A DNA stretch of 64,000 nucleotides, taken from NCBI GenBank assembly GCA_004835665.1, contig RBKR01000001.1, forward strand, positions 558,001 through 622,000, read 5' to 3'. How positions within the stretch are numbered: position 1 is the first letter of the stretch; each line of letters opens with the position of its first letter. Origin of the DNA: Phoma sp. XZ068. Its lineage: Eukaryota > Ascomycota > Dothideomycetes > Pleosporales > Didymellaceae. A program made the translations under genes and the position numbers. Under the pieces are notes generated by a model, which worked only from the letters and a program-made list of their open reading frames with translations, did no database searches and was not told the origin of the DNA. Shown here one piece after another: positions 1 through 11,199 of this stretch.

Positions 1-1
1 A

Positions 2-2554
2 CCGCAAGCTCTCTGGACTGGAAAGCAGGTCTTCAACCTTCTGATGAGGCCCAACAAGGCGTCCAGAGTACTTGTGAACCTGGAAGCAGCAAACAAGATG
101 TTCAAGCCAAAAGCCGGCGTGCCCCATGACCTCAGCGACAATGATTCGTACTTGGTAATTCGCAACTCAGAGGTGATGTGCGGGTGTATGGACAAGGCGA
201 CGGTCGGTGATGGAAAGAAAGACTCCGTTTTCTACGTCATGATGCGTGATTTTGGCCCTCAGCACGCTGTCCAGGGTATGAATCGGCTATCTAAGTTGTC
301 CGCGCGTTGGCTTACCAACAACGGTTTCTCCCTCGGTATCAGCGATGTTACTCCAGGAGAAAAACTCATGCAGAAGAAGCAGGCATTGGTCGTGGAAGCG
401 TACCAGCAGTGCGACAAGATCATTTTCGACTTCCAGGAAGGCAAACTGCAGCGAGATCCGGGTTGTGACGAAGAGAAGACAATGGAGAACAGAATTGGTG
501 GCATCTTGTCGAGTGTCCGTCAAGCTGCTGGTGAAATCTGTTTCGAGGAGCTCAGCAGATGGAACTCGCCCCTGCTCATGGCTAAATGTGGTTCAAAGGG
601 TTCCAACCTCAACGTCTCTCAGATGGTTGCTTCCGTCGGTCAACAGATGATTGGTGGTGCGCGTGTCGCAGACGGCTTCCACCACCGAACATTACCACAT
701 TTCCCCAAGGCGGCACGACAGCCAGCGGCGAAGGGTTTCGTCAGTAACAGTTTCTTCTCTGGTCTTACACCATCCGAGTTCATCTTCCACGCCATGAGTG
801 GTCGTGAAGGTCTGGTCGATACCGCTGTCAAGACAGCAGAAACTGGTTACATGAGTAGACGACTGATGAAGTCGTTGGAGGATCTGTCTGCCTCGTACGA
901 CGACACAGTACGGAATTCATCTGGAACTGTCGTTCAATTCCAGTACGGAGATGACAACCTGGATCCTGTCGATATGGAGGGCAAGGCAAAGCCTGTGCAC
1001 TTCGACCGCACATTCTCTCACGCCGTGACATCGACTTGGAACAACGACGAGCCTACCCTGGTACCAAAGGAGGTCCGCGACCACGTCCATGCTAGGATGA
1101 ACACAGAGCGCAACAAGTACCCGCGATACAAGCTCGACGGCGTGACAAGGCTGGCCTTCGACGACAACAGCGACTCCGGTATTGATCAGAAGGAGTCCAT
1201 GCGTGACTTCCTCGACACCGTAGAAGACTACGTGGGCAAGAAAGCTCTCAAGCTCGAGACCACGCTCCTGTACCTCGGTGTCGCAGAACCGTCTCAGAGT
1301 CTTGAGAAGCTCCCTGACGAGATTGCAGAGAAGTACAGCCTCGCTGACGGAATCGCCAAGATCTCCCAAACCGCCCTCGACACATTCATTGACCTCTGTC
1401 TGACCAAATATCACCGCTCGCGAGTCCAGCCAGGGCACGCTGTAGGTGCTATTGGTGCGCAGTCCATTGGTGAGCCTGGTACGCAGATGACGTTGAAGAC
1501 TTTCCATTTTGCTGGTGTCGCTGGTATGTCCATCACCCAGGGTGTTCCTCGTATCAAGGAAATCATCAACGCTTCGTCCACCATCTCCACGCCCGTCATC
1601 ACCTGCGAACTGTCCAACAAGATCTCTGAATCAGCCGCACGTATCGTGAAAGCACGAGTGGAGAAGACGTTCTTGCGCGACATCATCACCTACGTTGAGG
1701 ACGTCTGGCATCCCAGCGGCGCCTACATTGCCATGCGCATCGATTGGGATACTGTCAACGCGCTCTTCGTCGACATCCAACCACACGACATCATCCGCGC
1801 CATCAACAAGCACAAGCCGCTGAAATGGGGCAAAAATGGCACTAACGTCCGAATCTCCTCGTCACTCATCCGCGTCGAGGTTGCTGATCCCAACGCTGCG
1901 AAGAAGCGCCCCACAAAGACCGCCCGCAACCAAAAAGAGTTCTTTGAGCGCGTCCAACAGGTCAAGGCCCTTATCCCTGACGTCGTCATCAAGGGTTACG
2001 CCGACTGTCAACGTGCCATCATCAAAAAGGACACTTCGCCCAACAAGAACGGCGACTACGAATGCCAACTGCTCGTCGAAGGCTACGGCTTCAAAGACTG
2101 CATGACAACCCCCGGCATCGAACCCTACACGACAAAATCCAACCACGTCATGGAAGTCCGCGACGTCCTCGGCATCGAAGCCGCACGCTCGACCATCGTG
2201 CGCGAAATCTCCTCAGTCATGGGCAACATGGACATCGACCCGCGTCACATGCAGCTCCTCGCCGACGTCATGACGTTCAAGGGCGACGTCTACGGCATCA
2301 CGCGTTTCGGCCTGCAGAAAACCCGCGACTCTGTGCTGCAGCTTGCTAGTTTCGAGAAGACGCCTGACCATCTTTTTGAAGCTGCGGCGAGAGGCAAAAT
2401 CGATAGTATTGATGGTGTGTCTGAGTGCATTATTATGGGCCAGAGTGTTAAGTTGGGTACCGGCGCTATGCAGGTTATTAGGCCGCTTGGGTTGACAACG
2501 GAGGAGGTTAAGGTCAAGAGGACGATGTTTGAGGATGGGTGGGATGCGTTGTAG
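2..2554 (+). CDS. DNA-directed RNA polymerase III largest subunit (RPC1/RPC160), 3' part
   Basis: This encodes the C-terminal ~850 residues of the catalytic subunit of RNA polymerase III, which transcribes tRNA and 5S rRNA genes in the nucleus. The frame is already open at the left edge (reading PQALWTGKQVFNLL before the first internal Met at 44), so the gene starts outside the window. The trigger-loop segment with QMTLKTFHFAGVA lies at about 1486-1524. It is preceded by the conserved HAVGAIGAQSIGEPGTQ stretch and followed by GVPRIKEIINA, the arrangement found in RPB1-domain-5 proteins. The C-terminal block with ITRFGLQKTRDSVL and the end near FEDGWDAL fit RPC1 rather than RPA1 or RPB1, and there is no CTD heptad array. 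No intron is visible in this part. Identity is firm; the 5' structure cannot be seen. Confidence 0.93.
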   Translation, partial: PQALWTGKQVFNLLMRPNKASRVLVNLEAANKMFKPKAGVPHDLSDNDSYLVIRNSEVMCGCMDKATVGDGKKDSVFYVMMRDFGPQHAVQGMNRLSKLSARWLTNNGFSLGISDVTPGEKLMQKKQALVVEAYQQCDKIIFDFQEGKLQRDPGCDEEKTMENRIGGILSSVRQAAGEICFEELSRWNSPLLMAKCGSKGSNLNVSQMVASVGQQMIGGARVADGFHHRTLPHFPKAARQPAAKGFVSNSFFSGLTPSEFIFHAMSGREGLVDTAVKTAETGYMSRRLMKSLEDLSASYDDTVRNSSGTVVQFQYGDDNLDPVDMEGKAKPVHFDRTFSHAVTSTWNNDEPTLVPKEVRDHVHARMNTERNKYPRYKLDGVTRLAFDDNSDSGIDQKESMRDFLDTVEDYVGKKALKLETTLLYLGVAEPSQSLEKLPDEIAEKYSLADGIAKISQTALDTFIDLCLTKYHRSRVQPGHAVGAIGAQSIGEPGTQMTLKTFHFAGVAGMSITQGVPRIKEIINASSTISTPVITCELSNKISESAARIVKARVEKTFLRDIITYVEDVWHPSGAYIAMRIDWDTVNALFVDIQPHDIIRAINKHKPLKWGKNGTNVRISSSLIRVEVADPNAAKKRPTKTARNQKEFFERVQQVKALIPDVVIKGYADCQRAIIKKDTSPNKNGDYECQLLVEGYGFKDCMTTPGIEPYTTKSNHVMEVRDVLGIEAARSTIVREISSVMGNMDIDPRHMQLLADVMTFKGDVYGITRFGLQKTRDSVLQLASFEKTPDHLFEAAARGKIDSIDGVSECIIMGQSVKLGTGAMQVIRPLGLTTEEVKVKRTMFEDGWDAL

Positions 2555-2990
2555 GTCTGTTCGTGAAGCAGTATTGAGGGGGTGAAAGGAGCAGAGTGAG
2601 TGCATGGGTAGGCGTTTGGGTGCTTGAGTCCGATTTCTACGACTTTGACGCATAGCGGTGGTCGTTTGCATTAGATATATATACATTATATTCAAATCTA
2701 GGTTCGCATAGTGCTCCTTCTTTGTACAAGTGCCTATCAGTGACGCTAGAAATGATTCAGGATCTACTCACACTGAAAGCCACATTTGAGCCTCTGATTC
2801 CGTGAAAACAATAGAGGTTAGGTATCGTAGGAGAGGTCCTAAATGCACTAGGCTGGGGCTAATCCCTGTCCTAACCCTAACAATCCTATCGGTCCAACAT
2901 CATTCTCATCTTTGACAACTCTACAACGCCCAGATTCAATTCCACAGCAAGAACAACTTCGATCAATCGATCCAATTCACCACAGATATT
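2555..2990. other. Intergenic region
   Basis: No gene is seen. It holds the 3' flank of the polymerase gene and the 5' flank of the next one. Two telomere-like units (CCTAACCCTAAC) occur near 2869-2881, too few to mean anything alone. Confidence 0.5.
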
Positions 2991-3853
2991 ATGGATAGGC
3001 CAAGGCGAAATTCCAGCGAGCAATCGAAAGGCAAACGATGTCCGCTGCTAGATTTACCAGGCGGTACGTGTACCACTTTATACAAACCACAAGGCCCGCG
3101 CTAACTTAGCAGCCAGAACTACGAAATCGAATCTACAACTACACCCTAGAAAAGTCCATGTTCAGGGTTCTGCGCAAACCAAAACACCAAAAGCCCCGAA
3201 CCCACATCTTCAAGCAAACCCTCTGGACCCCATGTCTCGGCCTAACACAAGTCTGCCGCACCATCCGCTCCGAAATCCTCCCGCTCTACAGAGCCCAGAC
3301 AACAGATAATGTAACGCCGCAAGATCTCTACGAATATATTGACACGATCCTCGCGGTGCCTGACCTCAGCGACGACGAAATCATGGGCACGGTGATCCTC
3401 GATTTCTCAGCCAACTTGTCGTCGTGCATTGATATCAGACCTTTACTACGGCGACTGAGGAAAGCGAGGGGCCTGAGTGTGCGTACGTTCGATATCATTG
3501 AGCCTATAGACGTGGAGACTGGGGGATGCGTTGAGGCGCCGGGGGTGGTGGATGTGTTAGTTGATATTTACGATATCCACCACTTGGATGTGTTCTACGA
3601 CTATGTTGAGGAGGCGATGACGGTGCTGGAGGTGGAGTGCGATGAGATGAAGGGAGTGGAGATTGTTTTTGAGTTGAGGCCGGGGTATTGGGAGGAGTGG
3701 ATGGGGGAGTGGAGTAAGCCTGATCATGATCCTAATTACCGGATTCCGCTGGAGTTGGAGGGGAATGTTGTGCGTTGGGGGAAGGCGTGTGGTATGGAAC
3801 TTGATCGGTCGATGGGGAGTCATTTGACGGTTAATTTTCGTCGTGGGACGTAG
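2991..3853 (+). CDS. Hypothetical protein with fungal LPxELRNxIY motif
   Basis: Two exons, 2991-3063 and 3117-3853, give a 269-residue protein. The 53-bp intron (gtacgt...ccag) was placed because it rebuilds the motif LPGELRNRIY at residues 22-31, which is split across the junction and is the hallmark at the start of a large, poorly characterised fungal family related to F-box-like proteins. The rest is acidic and leucine-rich with no catalytic motif that I recognise. The family is often described as hypothetical, and ubiquitin-ligase adaptor function is only a guess. The second half of the coding region is GT-rich compared with the first half. The splice model is well supported by the motif; the function is unknown. 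Confidence 0.72.
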
Positions 3854-5988
3854 GTGATATGTAAATTATATTGTTTTGACAGGAATATGGGAGAGTATTG
3901 GTTCATCCTTAAAGTTACCTATCCGGGCCAGGTTGCACAGATCTGAAGTCCTATCCCTTAAAATGTGCTGTCCACAATCATCGAGATAACAATAACCAAG
4001 AACTACTCCCCCTCCCCTTTCAACTCGGATTGCAAACCTCCGCACCAAATAGACCCATGATCCAAAATGGGTTGAGTGACGTTGATCTAGGTCTCAGTAA
4101 AAGTGCGCAGTCGATTAAAGGTTGACCTCGATCAGCTATTGACTGGTATCGCGCTGTTTTCAAAGGGAAACGATGTTCATTTTATTTCTCTCCGCGTTCA
4201 GGCTGAATGCTGGCGAGGCTGGATGGGACCTTTGGTCGCGAACATAGGTAGAGACTCGATACACTGCCCAGGCGATGAAGAGTATACTGCTGTCGCTTCT
4301 GTAAACGAATGTGTGGCTGGTGAAAGTCAGACTGTAGAACTCGCGTTACTACCTATGCTACAAGGCTGTCGTATGGCTAGAAGTCGAGGAACAATACCTT
4401 GCTGTCATCGAAGAGAGTCAAGAGCCATCGGGCCCGGGAATGAACATCGACCTGAGAAATTTCAGGCTGAGCTGTCGCCGTATGCGAGATAACGTATGGA
4501 TATCGCAAGCAGTGCCAGAGCGAAGACGACATCAGCCTTGCGCGGCGAAAGGACGGCTGCAACGACCGAAGGATGCATCGCTAGTGAGAAATCGCAGAGG
4601 AACAGAACGCAAAACAAAACTTGAACGCTCAGTGGAAAACAATGTGAAAAGAGAGGATTGACATTGTTGAGAAACATAATATAGGCTGACGGTTGCTTCA
4701 GAGCTGAAGGGCCGTGGACAACCAACCACGGAGTTTAGCGGCTTCGGTGAGCTGATTTTGTACGCCGAATGGCGTTCAGTACTCAAGGCTGAGCATCAGC
4801 AATACGTGGTCAAGATAACGATGTGGTTGATGTATAAGCAGCCTATTTCTGCAGTTGCTGACCGATGTGTGTATGGATGCATCCCACAGGCAACTTTTTA
4901 GGTTTAACGTTCACAAAGGAAGCAGCTCTGCCTAAGTAGGCTAGTAGGCTAGTTCAAAACAAGGTCCCCTGCCCAGGTGTGCGATGCATTCTGAATTCGA
5001 TAAAGGGCAGACCAGTTTTGTTGCTCGAAAGACAGAATCTAGCGATGAGTGATGTGCGCAAAGGGGTCGCTGAATTAGCGGGTGCTTGGTCCTTATTCAG
5101 CCTTCCCTTACGGGACGTCATTTTACGGTTTGCACACCCAAGACGTCAACGTTTCACCGAGATTAGGCACCGAGCCCTTTTCAACAACATTCAGAATGAG
5201 ACCTGTCACCTTGAAATTTGAAATTGTCACCGAGGTACATGTCGTGTTGACGGACCGTCCTGCAGTCATTTCCCTTGCACATTGCGACTTCTTCCATCGC
5301 AATACAGTCTGCATTACCTCAAGGACATTGTGATTTACATGAAGTAGCAGCCGGTCGATCCCGAGCGCATTGACTACCCCACACTATAGCCTTCATCTCA
5401 AAACCTTCTCATGGGCTCCCCCAGTCTAATCGCAGGGCTCGATGTCATGCATTCGGAGCCAGAAGAGGGAAACATTTCGTTTCAAAACGTGCCTGAGGCA
5501 TCCATTCAGGACAAGACGGCCGAGGCCCGTCGTTCGATGAAACACGATAACCGTGTTTATTGTATCCCGCACTGATCCGTGCAAACAAAACTTTGCGAAG
5601 ACGCGGTGTCGTTTGTATAATCGAAACAGACAGCTTGGTGTCGTTTGCAAGGTTTCTCTCACTTTAAGCTTGCTAGCGCTCTCACGACGGCCTGGACCCA
5701 CTTCACGTAGCCCTAGATACTATTAGAACCAGGGACCTGGGACATAACCGCCGGCAGCCCTGATGAAAGGACTGTGGCCAGTTATCACGATGCGGGGCAT
5801 AGCCTCCATGTTGTGTGACGTCGACGCGTACGCCCAGTCGTCCCGCTGAGAGCCGCCCTTACTTCACAAGCTATAGCATTCAATTCGGCTGTTAGTACCA
5901 CGTGGTACCGCTTGCACCCTCGCTGTAGATCCTTAATTGCAACTCTACACATCATCATCGCCCAAATCCCAATATCACGGCCATCACT
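3854..5988. other. Long intergenic region
   Basis: About 2.1 kb in which I see no convincing gene. Open frames are short, overlap on both strands and lack recognisable motifs or splice sites that would extend them. A small GTAGGCTA duplication lies near 4934-4950. Confidence 0.45.
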
Positions 5989-6608
5989 ATGTACAGCATC
6001 CTGCTCAGCGCACTGTGCGCAGCAGCTATCGCAGCACCATTCATGCCTGCCATTCCAACCCGCACAGATGCCAGCCCAGCCTGGAAAGTGGCCGAGGGCA
6101 CAAAGACATCGTGCAACAAGACGTCTGACAAGATCATTGGCTTCTACGTTGGACCACAATTGGAAACCGTCGTCACTGATGCTTGCGTTGCTATGATGCC
6201 ACCATGCGCTCACCAAGACCGACTTGCGGCCGACATCATCTGCACTCAAACTGTGGACTTCCGCCTCGATGGACCGAAGAACAGCACCCAATCTGCAAAC
6301 GTCGAGACCTCCGAGGGAAATAAGATCAGTGGATGGGACGTCAAGCGTAAGTTGGCAATAGCCAGGTACCTACAAAAGTATACTAATAATTACCAGTGTC
6401 TGTCACGCCTGCTGCACAGCCAGAGACCTCAGCAGGTGTCTTCTGGACTGCACAAGACTGCTATGGGTACTTCGCGTACATGTTGGAGAAGTGGGAGCCT
6501 GAGGGGTGCCACACCCAGCGAGGTTTCGGTATCGGCAACATCACTGTTGGTGGAGAGAGTTCACTCGCGGGCACGGTATTCAAGGTCGAGATCGTGGCTG
6601 AGCAGTAA
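5989..6608 (+). CDS. Small secreted cysteine-containing protein
   Basis: Two exons, 5989-6346 and 6397-6608, join into 189 residues. The 50-bp intron starts gtaagt, has a ctaataat branch-like element and ends taccag. The N-terminus is a clear signal peptide (MYSILLSALCAAAIAA, cleavage probably near residue 16-19). The mature part has six cysteines (about residues 42, 66, 73, 85, 141 and 157), enough for three disulfides, and one or two NxT/NxS sites. The second exon carries VFWTAQDCYGYFAYML and ends KVEIVAEQ. I do not recognise a named family. It is probably an apoplastic or cell-wall protein; an effector role is possible but unsupported beyond size, secretion and cysteines. The splice model is strong because both frames close neatly. 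Confidence 0.75.
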
Positions 6609-8285
6609 AGCCTTGATGGCTTCTTTCATTTCTCTTCTTTTCGTGTTTCTTCCTTTCATGCGATTTGCCTGGTCCTAAGTGTCAGGGCCACTGCATTCGG
6701 GTACATGCGCAGGCAGCATTGTACAGATTTCACATCTTCTTCAACCTTTTTTATGACTTTTACCCACGAGGCATGAACTAGCTTTCATTCTCATCCAAAA
6801 TCAATCCTCATATGCGCAAGATCAAGGTTCCAGTTTCTGTTCATTGTGCACTCGGCATGAACGAGCCTTTGCTTAGCACAACGTGAGCACATCTTACTGA
6901 CTGCGTTCTAATCTGCTCATGGATCCTGGCCTCATGGCTTGTTCAGAATTGTGATGCGCTTTAGCATCAGGTTTCCGTACGCGAATTATGAGAATGAAGT
7001 ATTCAAGCACTCACACTCAATTGCCGAAGTTACAAATCAATGAGAATAAGAAGTACGTCGGTATTCAGTTTCTGCAGCCTAAGCTGAACAGTCGAATGGT
7101 TGGCTGTCAATCCTATCGTAGGCGCTGTAAATGATACACAAGAGTCTAATATGCTGCTAAATGCACCTTGTTGAAATGAGTGACGCGAGTGGGGAGTACG
7201 CAGCCTTTGGAAATGTAAACCCTTTGACAGTGAATTTAACAAAAGCTTTTAATATGTATCTCGCACTATGAAACAACGGCATCGGGACTCAAGACTGGCA
7301 CGACGACGCCTCTTCGCATGTTCAATAGGGAAACAGCTTTAAGGGTAACAGCACTCACAGGAGCGACCTAGGTAGGCACGTACAGTCACTATGCGCTGGG
7401 AACAGTAACTCCTTGTCAACAGCACAGCTAGGTACGAAACGTGATCTCGAGATAATGAAGCAAGTTTTACTGTACCTAAAGCAGTGAACGACAGTATTAT
7501 AGATGTAATTAGTAGATTGTAGCTTTGTATGACTAAAAAATGGCAAAAGACCTCGAAACATGAACAATTCGCACTCGCGTCGGTACGTGTCGTGAAAAAG
7601 ACCAGTAAAGTTTTGAGCACAACAACATGCCATAAGGTAATCAGGCGATGTCGGCCGATTTGCTACTGGAATGAAGTAGAAAAGAATCCTTTTTCACATG
7701 ACAGTCAAAGATCGAGAAAGGACGTTACGCATGAGTCGTAACAAGACCCCATGCCAAGCCAGGAGCTACGTCATGATTAAGGTCCGTCGATCGCGTACCT
7801 GAACCTCACATCAACCTCAGAACTCCCAACGGCTGCCCGCAACCGCAAAGTCGCGTAACAAAAACCTTGGCGCGCTTTGCCTGTAGCATCCACAGCCACA
7901 CACTGGTTAAGGATTAGATTCCGCTATCTTGGCGACTGCCGCCGGCCGCAAGCAAACTAGGAGGCAATAACAGCTGTGAGATCGGGTAGGAGCTCGGCAC
8001 AGCGCATGTCAAGATGCGGAAGCGGCGTGGCTTGTTGTTACGCGAAGGCGATGGATGACGTTGTGTTGGGTAAAGATTCACCAGCCACTCTGTTCCCTCG
8101 CGCTTCGCTCCTCTTTGGGAAGTTGGGGCCTCTGTGGGGAAATAGTTCACCTGGGCGAACCATTTATTAAACTTGGCTTGACGACGTAGACAAAGAGTAA
8201 ACAGCAATCTGTCCTACAGCGTACTTAACGAGACATTCACCCTAATTTTCGTTCTCAACTCCAACCCTCATAAAATTTCAGCAAG
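6609..8285. other. Long intergenic region
   Basis: About 1.7 kb with no supported gene on either strand. Only short overlapping frames without motifs were seen. Confidence 0.45.
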
Positions 8286-9090
8286 ATGCGCGTACAAACC
8301 ACACTCGTAGCCTTGACTTCGGTAGCATCAGGCCTTTTGATACCCCGTCAAGCCAATGAGACCACAAGTACACCCAATGTTGCAGCTGCGCAATACGACG
8401 GGTTCGCAAATCCTCACCTCCAAAACGAACAAAAGCCTGGCATCTCATAGCTCCTGCTTCTACCCCGTCCCCGACCCCAAGTTCAACCTTGAAGCCTACC
8501 TCGGAACTTGGTATCAGGTTGCTGGTACACCCTTTGGCCCAACAGCAGGAGCTAGTTGCGTGACTGCTAATTACGAGCTGAACGTGCGTTGTTCTACGCA
8601 TAGCCATTGTGCGAAATGAGCTGATGAATTCCCAGGCCAATGGCACAGTCCGTGTTCTCAACACAGCAAAGGTTGGGCCTCAGCCTATCAACATTGTTGG
8701 CACAGCGACCCCGGTTGATGCCGCGTATGGAGCTGGCGGCGCGTTCGTGGTTAGCTTCCCCGGTACACCTGGTGCTGAGTGCCCGGGACCGAATTACATT
8801 GTTCAAGGTACAGCTATTGAACTTCACCATGCGGAAGACGGAGAGCTAATCAGGTTATCAGATTACGCTGTCGATTGGGCCATAGTGCAGACACAGAACT
8901 GGAGTACCTTGTACATTCTAAGCAGGGAACGCCAGCCTGCCCCTGCAAGCATTGATGTGAGTTGCATCATCCCTTCTGAAGGATACAGCTGTACTGACTT
9001 GGTACTCAGGCCTGGATTGACCGGGCTGTTGCTTTTGGTTCGGATGCCTCAGCCATAGCCAAGTTCAACCAGACCGGCTGCGATGCGTAA
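8286..9090 (+). CDS. Secreted lipocalin-like protein
   Basis: Five exons, 8286-8401, 8451-8583, 8636-8807, 8862-8956 and 9010-9090, encode 198 residues. The four introns are 49-54 bp. The protein begins with a signal peptide (MRVQTTLVALTSVASGLL). It then has GSCFYP and YLGTWYQVAG, the lipocalin GxW motif at residues 57-59, in the usual position at the start of the first beta-strand. Further on are NYIVQDYAVDWAIVQ (rebuilt across intron 3), TLYILSRERQP and a closing AKFNQTGCDA (rebuilt after intron 4), which match the strand order and C-terminal cysteine of bacterial and fungal lipocalins. Lipocalins bind small hydrophobic ligands in a beta-barrel; the ligand here is unknown. The first intron has an unusual donor (gttcgc) but is needed to join the signal peptide to the barrel. 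Confidence 0.85.
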
Positions 9091-9421
9091 AAGCCCCAGA
9101 TCGAAGTCATTCAAATAGGAATCTAGAAGAAGTCAGCTCAAGCATCCAAGCCGTGCTTGAGCTACCAATGAATAATGCAATGTACATATGGGTTTAAGAG
9201 GTATAATGTTGTGTCATTGTACAATAGATCTGAAAAATAAAAGCCTTCATTGTAGTGTATGATCAGAATGCGACTGAGACCTTGTGCGCCACAAGTACAT
9301 CATGGAAAAGAAATGTGGCAGTCACCTTCCCCATGCATGCTGACCGGAATCGTTAAAACTACTTTCGTGCTTATTCATCCCGTCGCAGCACCCGACTTCC
9401 ATACCATATCATTGTCCTCGT
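9091..9421. other. Convergent 3' intergenic region
   Basis: This separates the lipocalin gene from the oppositely oriented kinase-like gene. No further gene is seen. Confidence 0.5.
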
Positions 9422-10744
9422 CTAGTTTGAGCTGTCGAGCTTTCCGTCCGCATCTACATATACTGGATATCGGGGCCCATTTAGCGGATCCCATTGCACC
9501 GTGGCATAGCGATCATCATTGCTGTAGTTCTCCCAGAGCCATCCCTTTGCTCCATCATACCCGCCTGGACACCATCCTTCGCAGGAGAAGTCCGCCAAAT
9601 GTCCAAACCAGGATACGATTGGCGATCTAAGCTTCCCTGCCCACTTTTTCGAGAAGTTTTTTCGCATCTGAACGAATTCTTGGTCGTCAAAGTTCGGGTG
9701 ATCGTATACTCGCGAATATTCGAAGTCGATCAGTTTCACTTGTACCTTCGGGGTGCTGAAATCAGAGCCAAGAACCATGATGTTGCGGGGACAGAAATCA
9801 TCATGACAGAGGTCTGCTTGGAGAAGGCGTGAAAATGCATCAAGGCACTGCTTCAGGATGACCGTTCGTGCATGCTCGGAAAGCATACGCGGGTTCATAG
9901 CCAGCATACACTGTCCTTCTAAGTAATCAATGAGGATCATGCGGATTGGTCGTATGTATGTCTTTGTATGGCCATCTTGACAGACTGTGGTGTCAATGTT
10001 GAAGGTCCAAGAGCCGTAGAAGGCTGGGACGATATCTGAGACATGCGCAACTTTTTGCAAGTGTTCGTACGCTGCGACCTCAACACTGTATGCGCGATCG
10101 GCATGCCAGACAGCATCAGGATTCTCGGCTGAATTGTAGTACATAGGGTCGTAGATTTTCGCGACCATGTCGCTGTTGACGGTGACGAGTTGAGCGCCAC
10201 ATTCCGCACCGGTACGAAGAACAGAAGTGATAGTCAACTCTTTGACATCTTCGGTGTAGGTAATTCCTTCGAGTGGCTGGTGAGTCAAGCATAGTTCTTC
10301 GTGCGAGATAGCTGTGGGATCCGGATGTTGTTCCGGCATTGGTGTAGTGTAGCACCCTGAGAAAGGCGCTGGTGCGACATGTCGTAACGCAGTAAATGTA
10401 AATCCTGGGGTGTAAGGGCTTGGCAGCGCCTTCTTAAGATTGCCGTCATCGGTTGGCGCATCGTCTGAGAACTGTGTGGATGAGCTAGCCGAGTCGAGGA
10501 AAAGTGTAGTTAAATCAGAATCTGCGTCGCACTCATTGAGAGTATCACGAGACCAAATGATATCCTGGGTGATTGAAGTCATGTTGGTGTAACTGAGAAC
10601 GTCCGTAGACATGGAGGAAATCAGAGGGGCCATTATAAGTGCCAAGGGGACGCTAACACGGTTTCGTGTGTAGACTTTCACTTTCACAGGTGCCCACACA
10701 GACCAGGATTCATCGACAATGCGATTGTGTAGTTCTTTGTACAT
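9422..10744 (-). CDS. Atypical protein-kinase-like protein (copy 1 of duplicated module)
   Basis: A single-exon 440-residue protein with a kinase fold. Visible landmarks are the beta-3 lysine in MVAKIYDP (K196), a helix-C glutamate in SVEVAAYEHL (about E222), the catalytic-loop match HDDFCPRN (H314, D316, N321) and the metal-binding motif written DFE (D340). The HRD Arg, the catalytic-loop Lys and the DFG Gly are replaced, so activity may be altered. About 170 N-terminal residues are low-complexity and Ser/Asp-rich. The nearest relative in the window is the gene at 13020-14177; they share GxxxTAFYGxW-type and VAKIYDPxYY segments and the end WLWxxYxxDxRY. It lies head-to-head with the nuclease-like gene to its right. 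An internal Met at 10633 is an alternative start. Substrate and role are unknown; it is fungal-type, not a housekeeping kinase. Confidence 0.75.
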   Translation of the reverse strand: MYKELHNRIVDESWSVWAPVKVKVYTRNRVSVPLALIMAPLISSMSTDVLSYTNMTSITQDIIWSRDTLNECDADSDLTTLFLDSASSSTQFSDDAPTDDGNLKKALPSPYTPGFTFTALRHVAPAPFSGCYTTPMPEQHPDPTAISHEELCLTHQPLEGITYTEDVKELTITSVLRTGAECGAQLVTVNSDMVAKIYDPMYYNSAENPDAVWHADRAYSVEVAAYEHLQKVAHVSDIVPAFYGSWTFNIDTTVCQDGHTKTYIRPIRMILIDYLEGQCMLAMNPRMLSEHARTVILKQCLDAFSRLLQADLCHDDFCPRNIMVLGSDFSTPKVQVKLIDFEYSRVYDHPNFDDQEFVQMRKNFSKKWAGKLRSPIVSWFGHLADFSCEGWCPGGYDGAKGWLWENYSNDDRYATVQWDPLNGPRYPVYVDADGKLDSSN

Positions 10745-11199
10745 CGTTAGGCCACCTTACTCTGGTGGATATTCCTACATGGCATTGACGCTGCGAAAAT
10801 TCGGAGTTGTACCATGGTGTTTGGAAACCAGATGCTGAATCTTGACACACACCACTTACGCACTGCTTGCGGTGACAGCTTCTGTTTCGTGGGATTTCAG
10901 GAAAGTCGCTCTGGTTTCACTCAAAGCTTTGAACCTGCCCATTTCAACTTTCACTATGTACCTAGGTAGACATGTGCACTTAAACTTACATGGCTGCTCT
11001 AATTTTCGTGTGAAGGCTAACATGGCAGTGAAACTAGGTGCAATGCAGGACTATCTATGCTCGCGCTTGACATCGTGGAATAACACTTCCTTCGAAACCC
11101 TTCAATCATTTAAGCTGCTCTCAAGGCATTCCTGACTTGACCACAACTACCCAATATCCAGTACCAAGCCCCGCAGTACCCACGGTACCGAGTGGCTTC
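10745..11199. promoter_or_regulatory. Shared divergent upstream region, module copy 1
   Basis: About 455 bp separates the starts of the kinase-like and nuclease-like genes, which point away from each other, so any promoters here are shared or back to back. No specific binding site could be assigned. The equivalent gap in copy 2 is about 425 bp. Confidence 0.4.

Noticed and set aside
917..1507. A 196-codon minus-strand frame inside the RNA polymerase III gene
   Set aside because: Overlaps the invariant core of RPC1; antisense by-product.
2868..2882. Telomere-like CCTAACCCTAAC
   Set aside because: Only two units, expected by chance in 64 kb; no subtelomeric context.
4103..4492. A 129-codon plus-strand frame in the first long intergenic region
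   Set aside because: No motif, no conserved composition, no plausible splice extension; overlaps other random frames.
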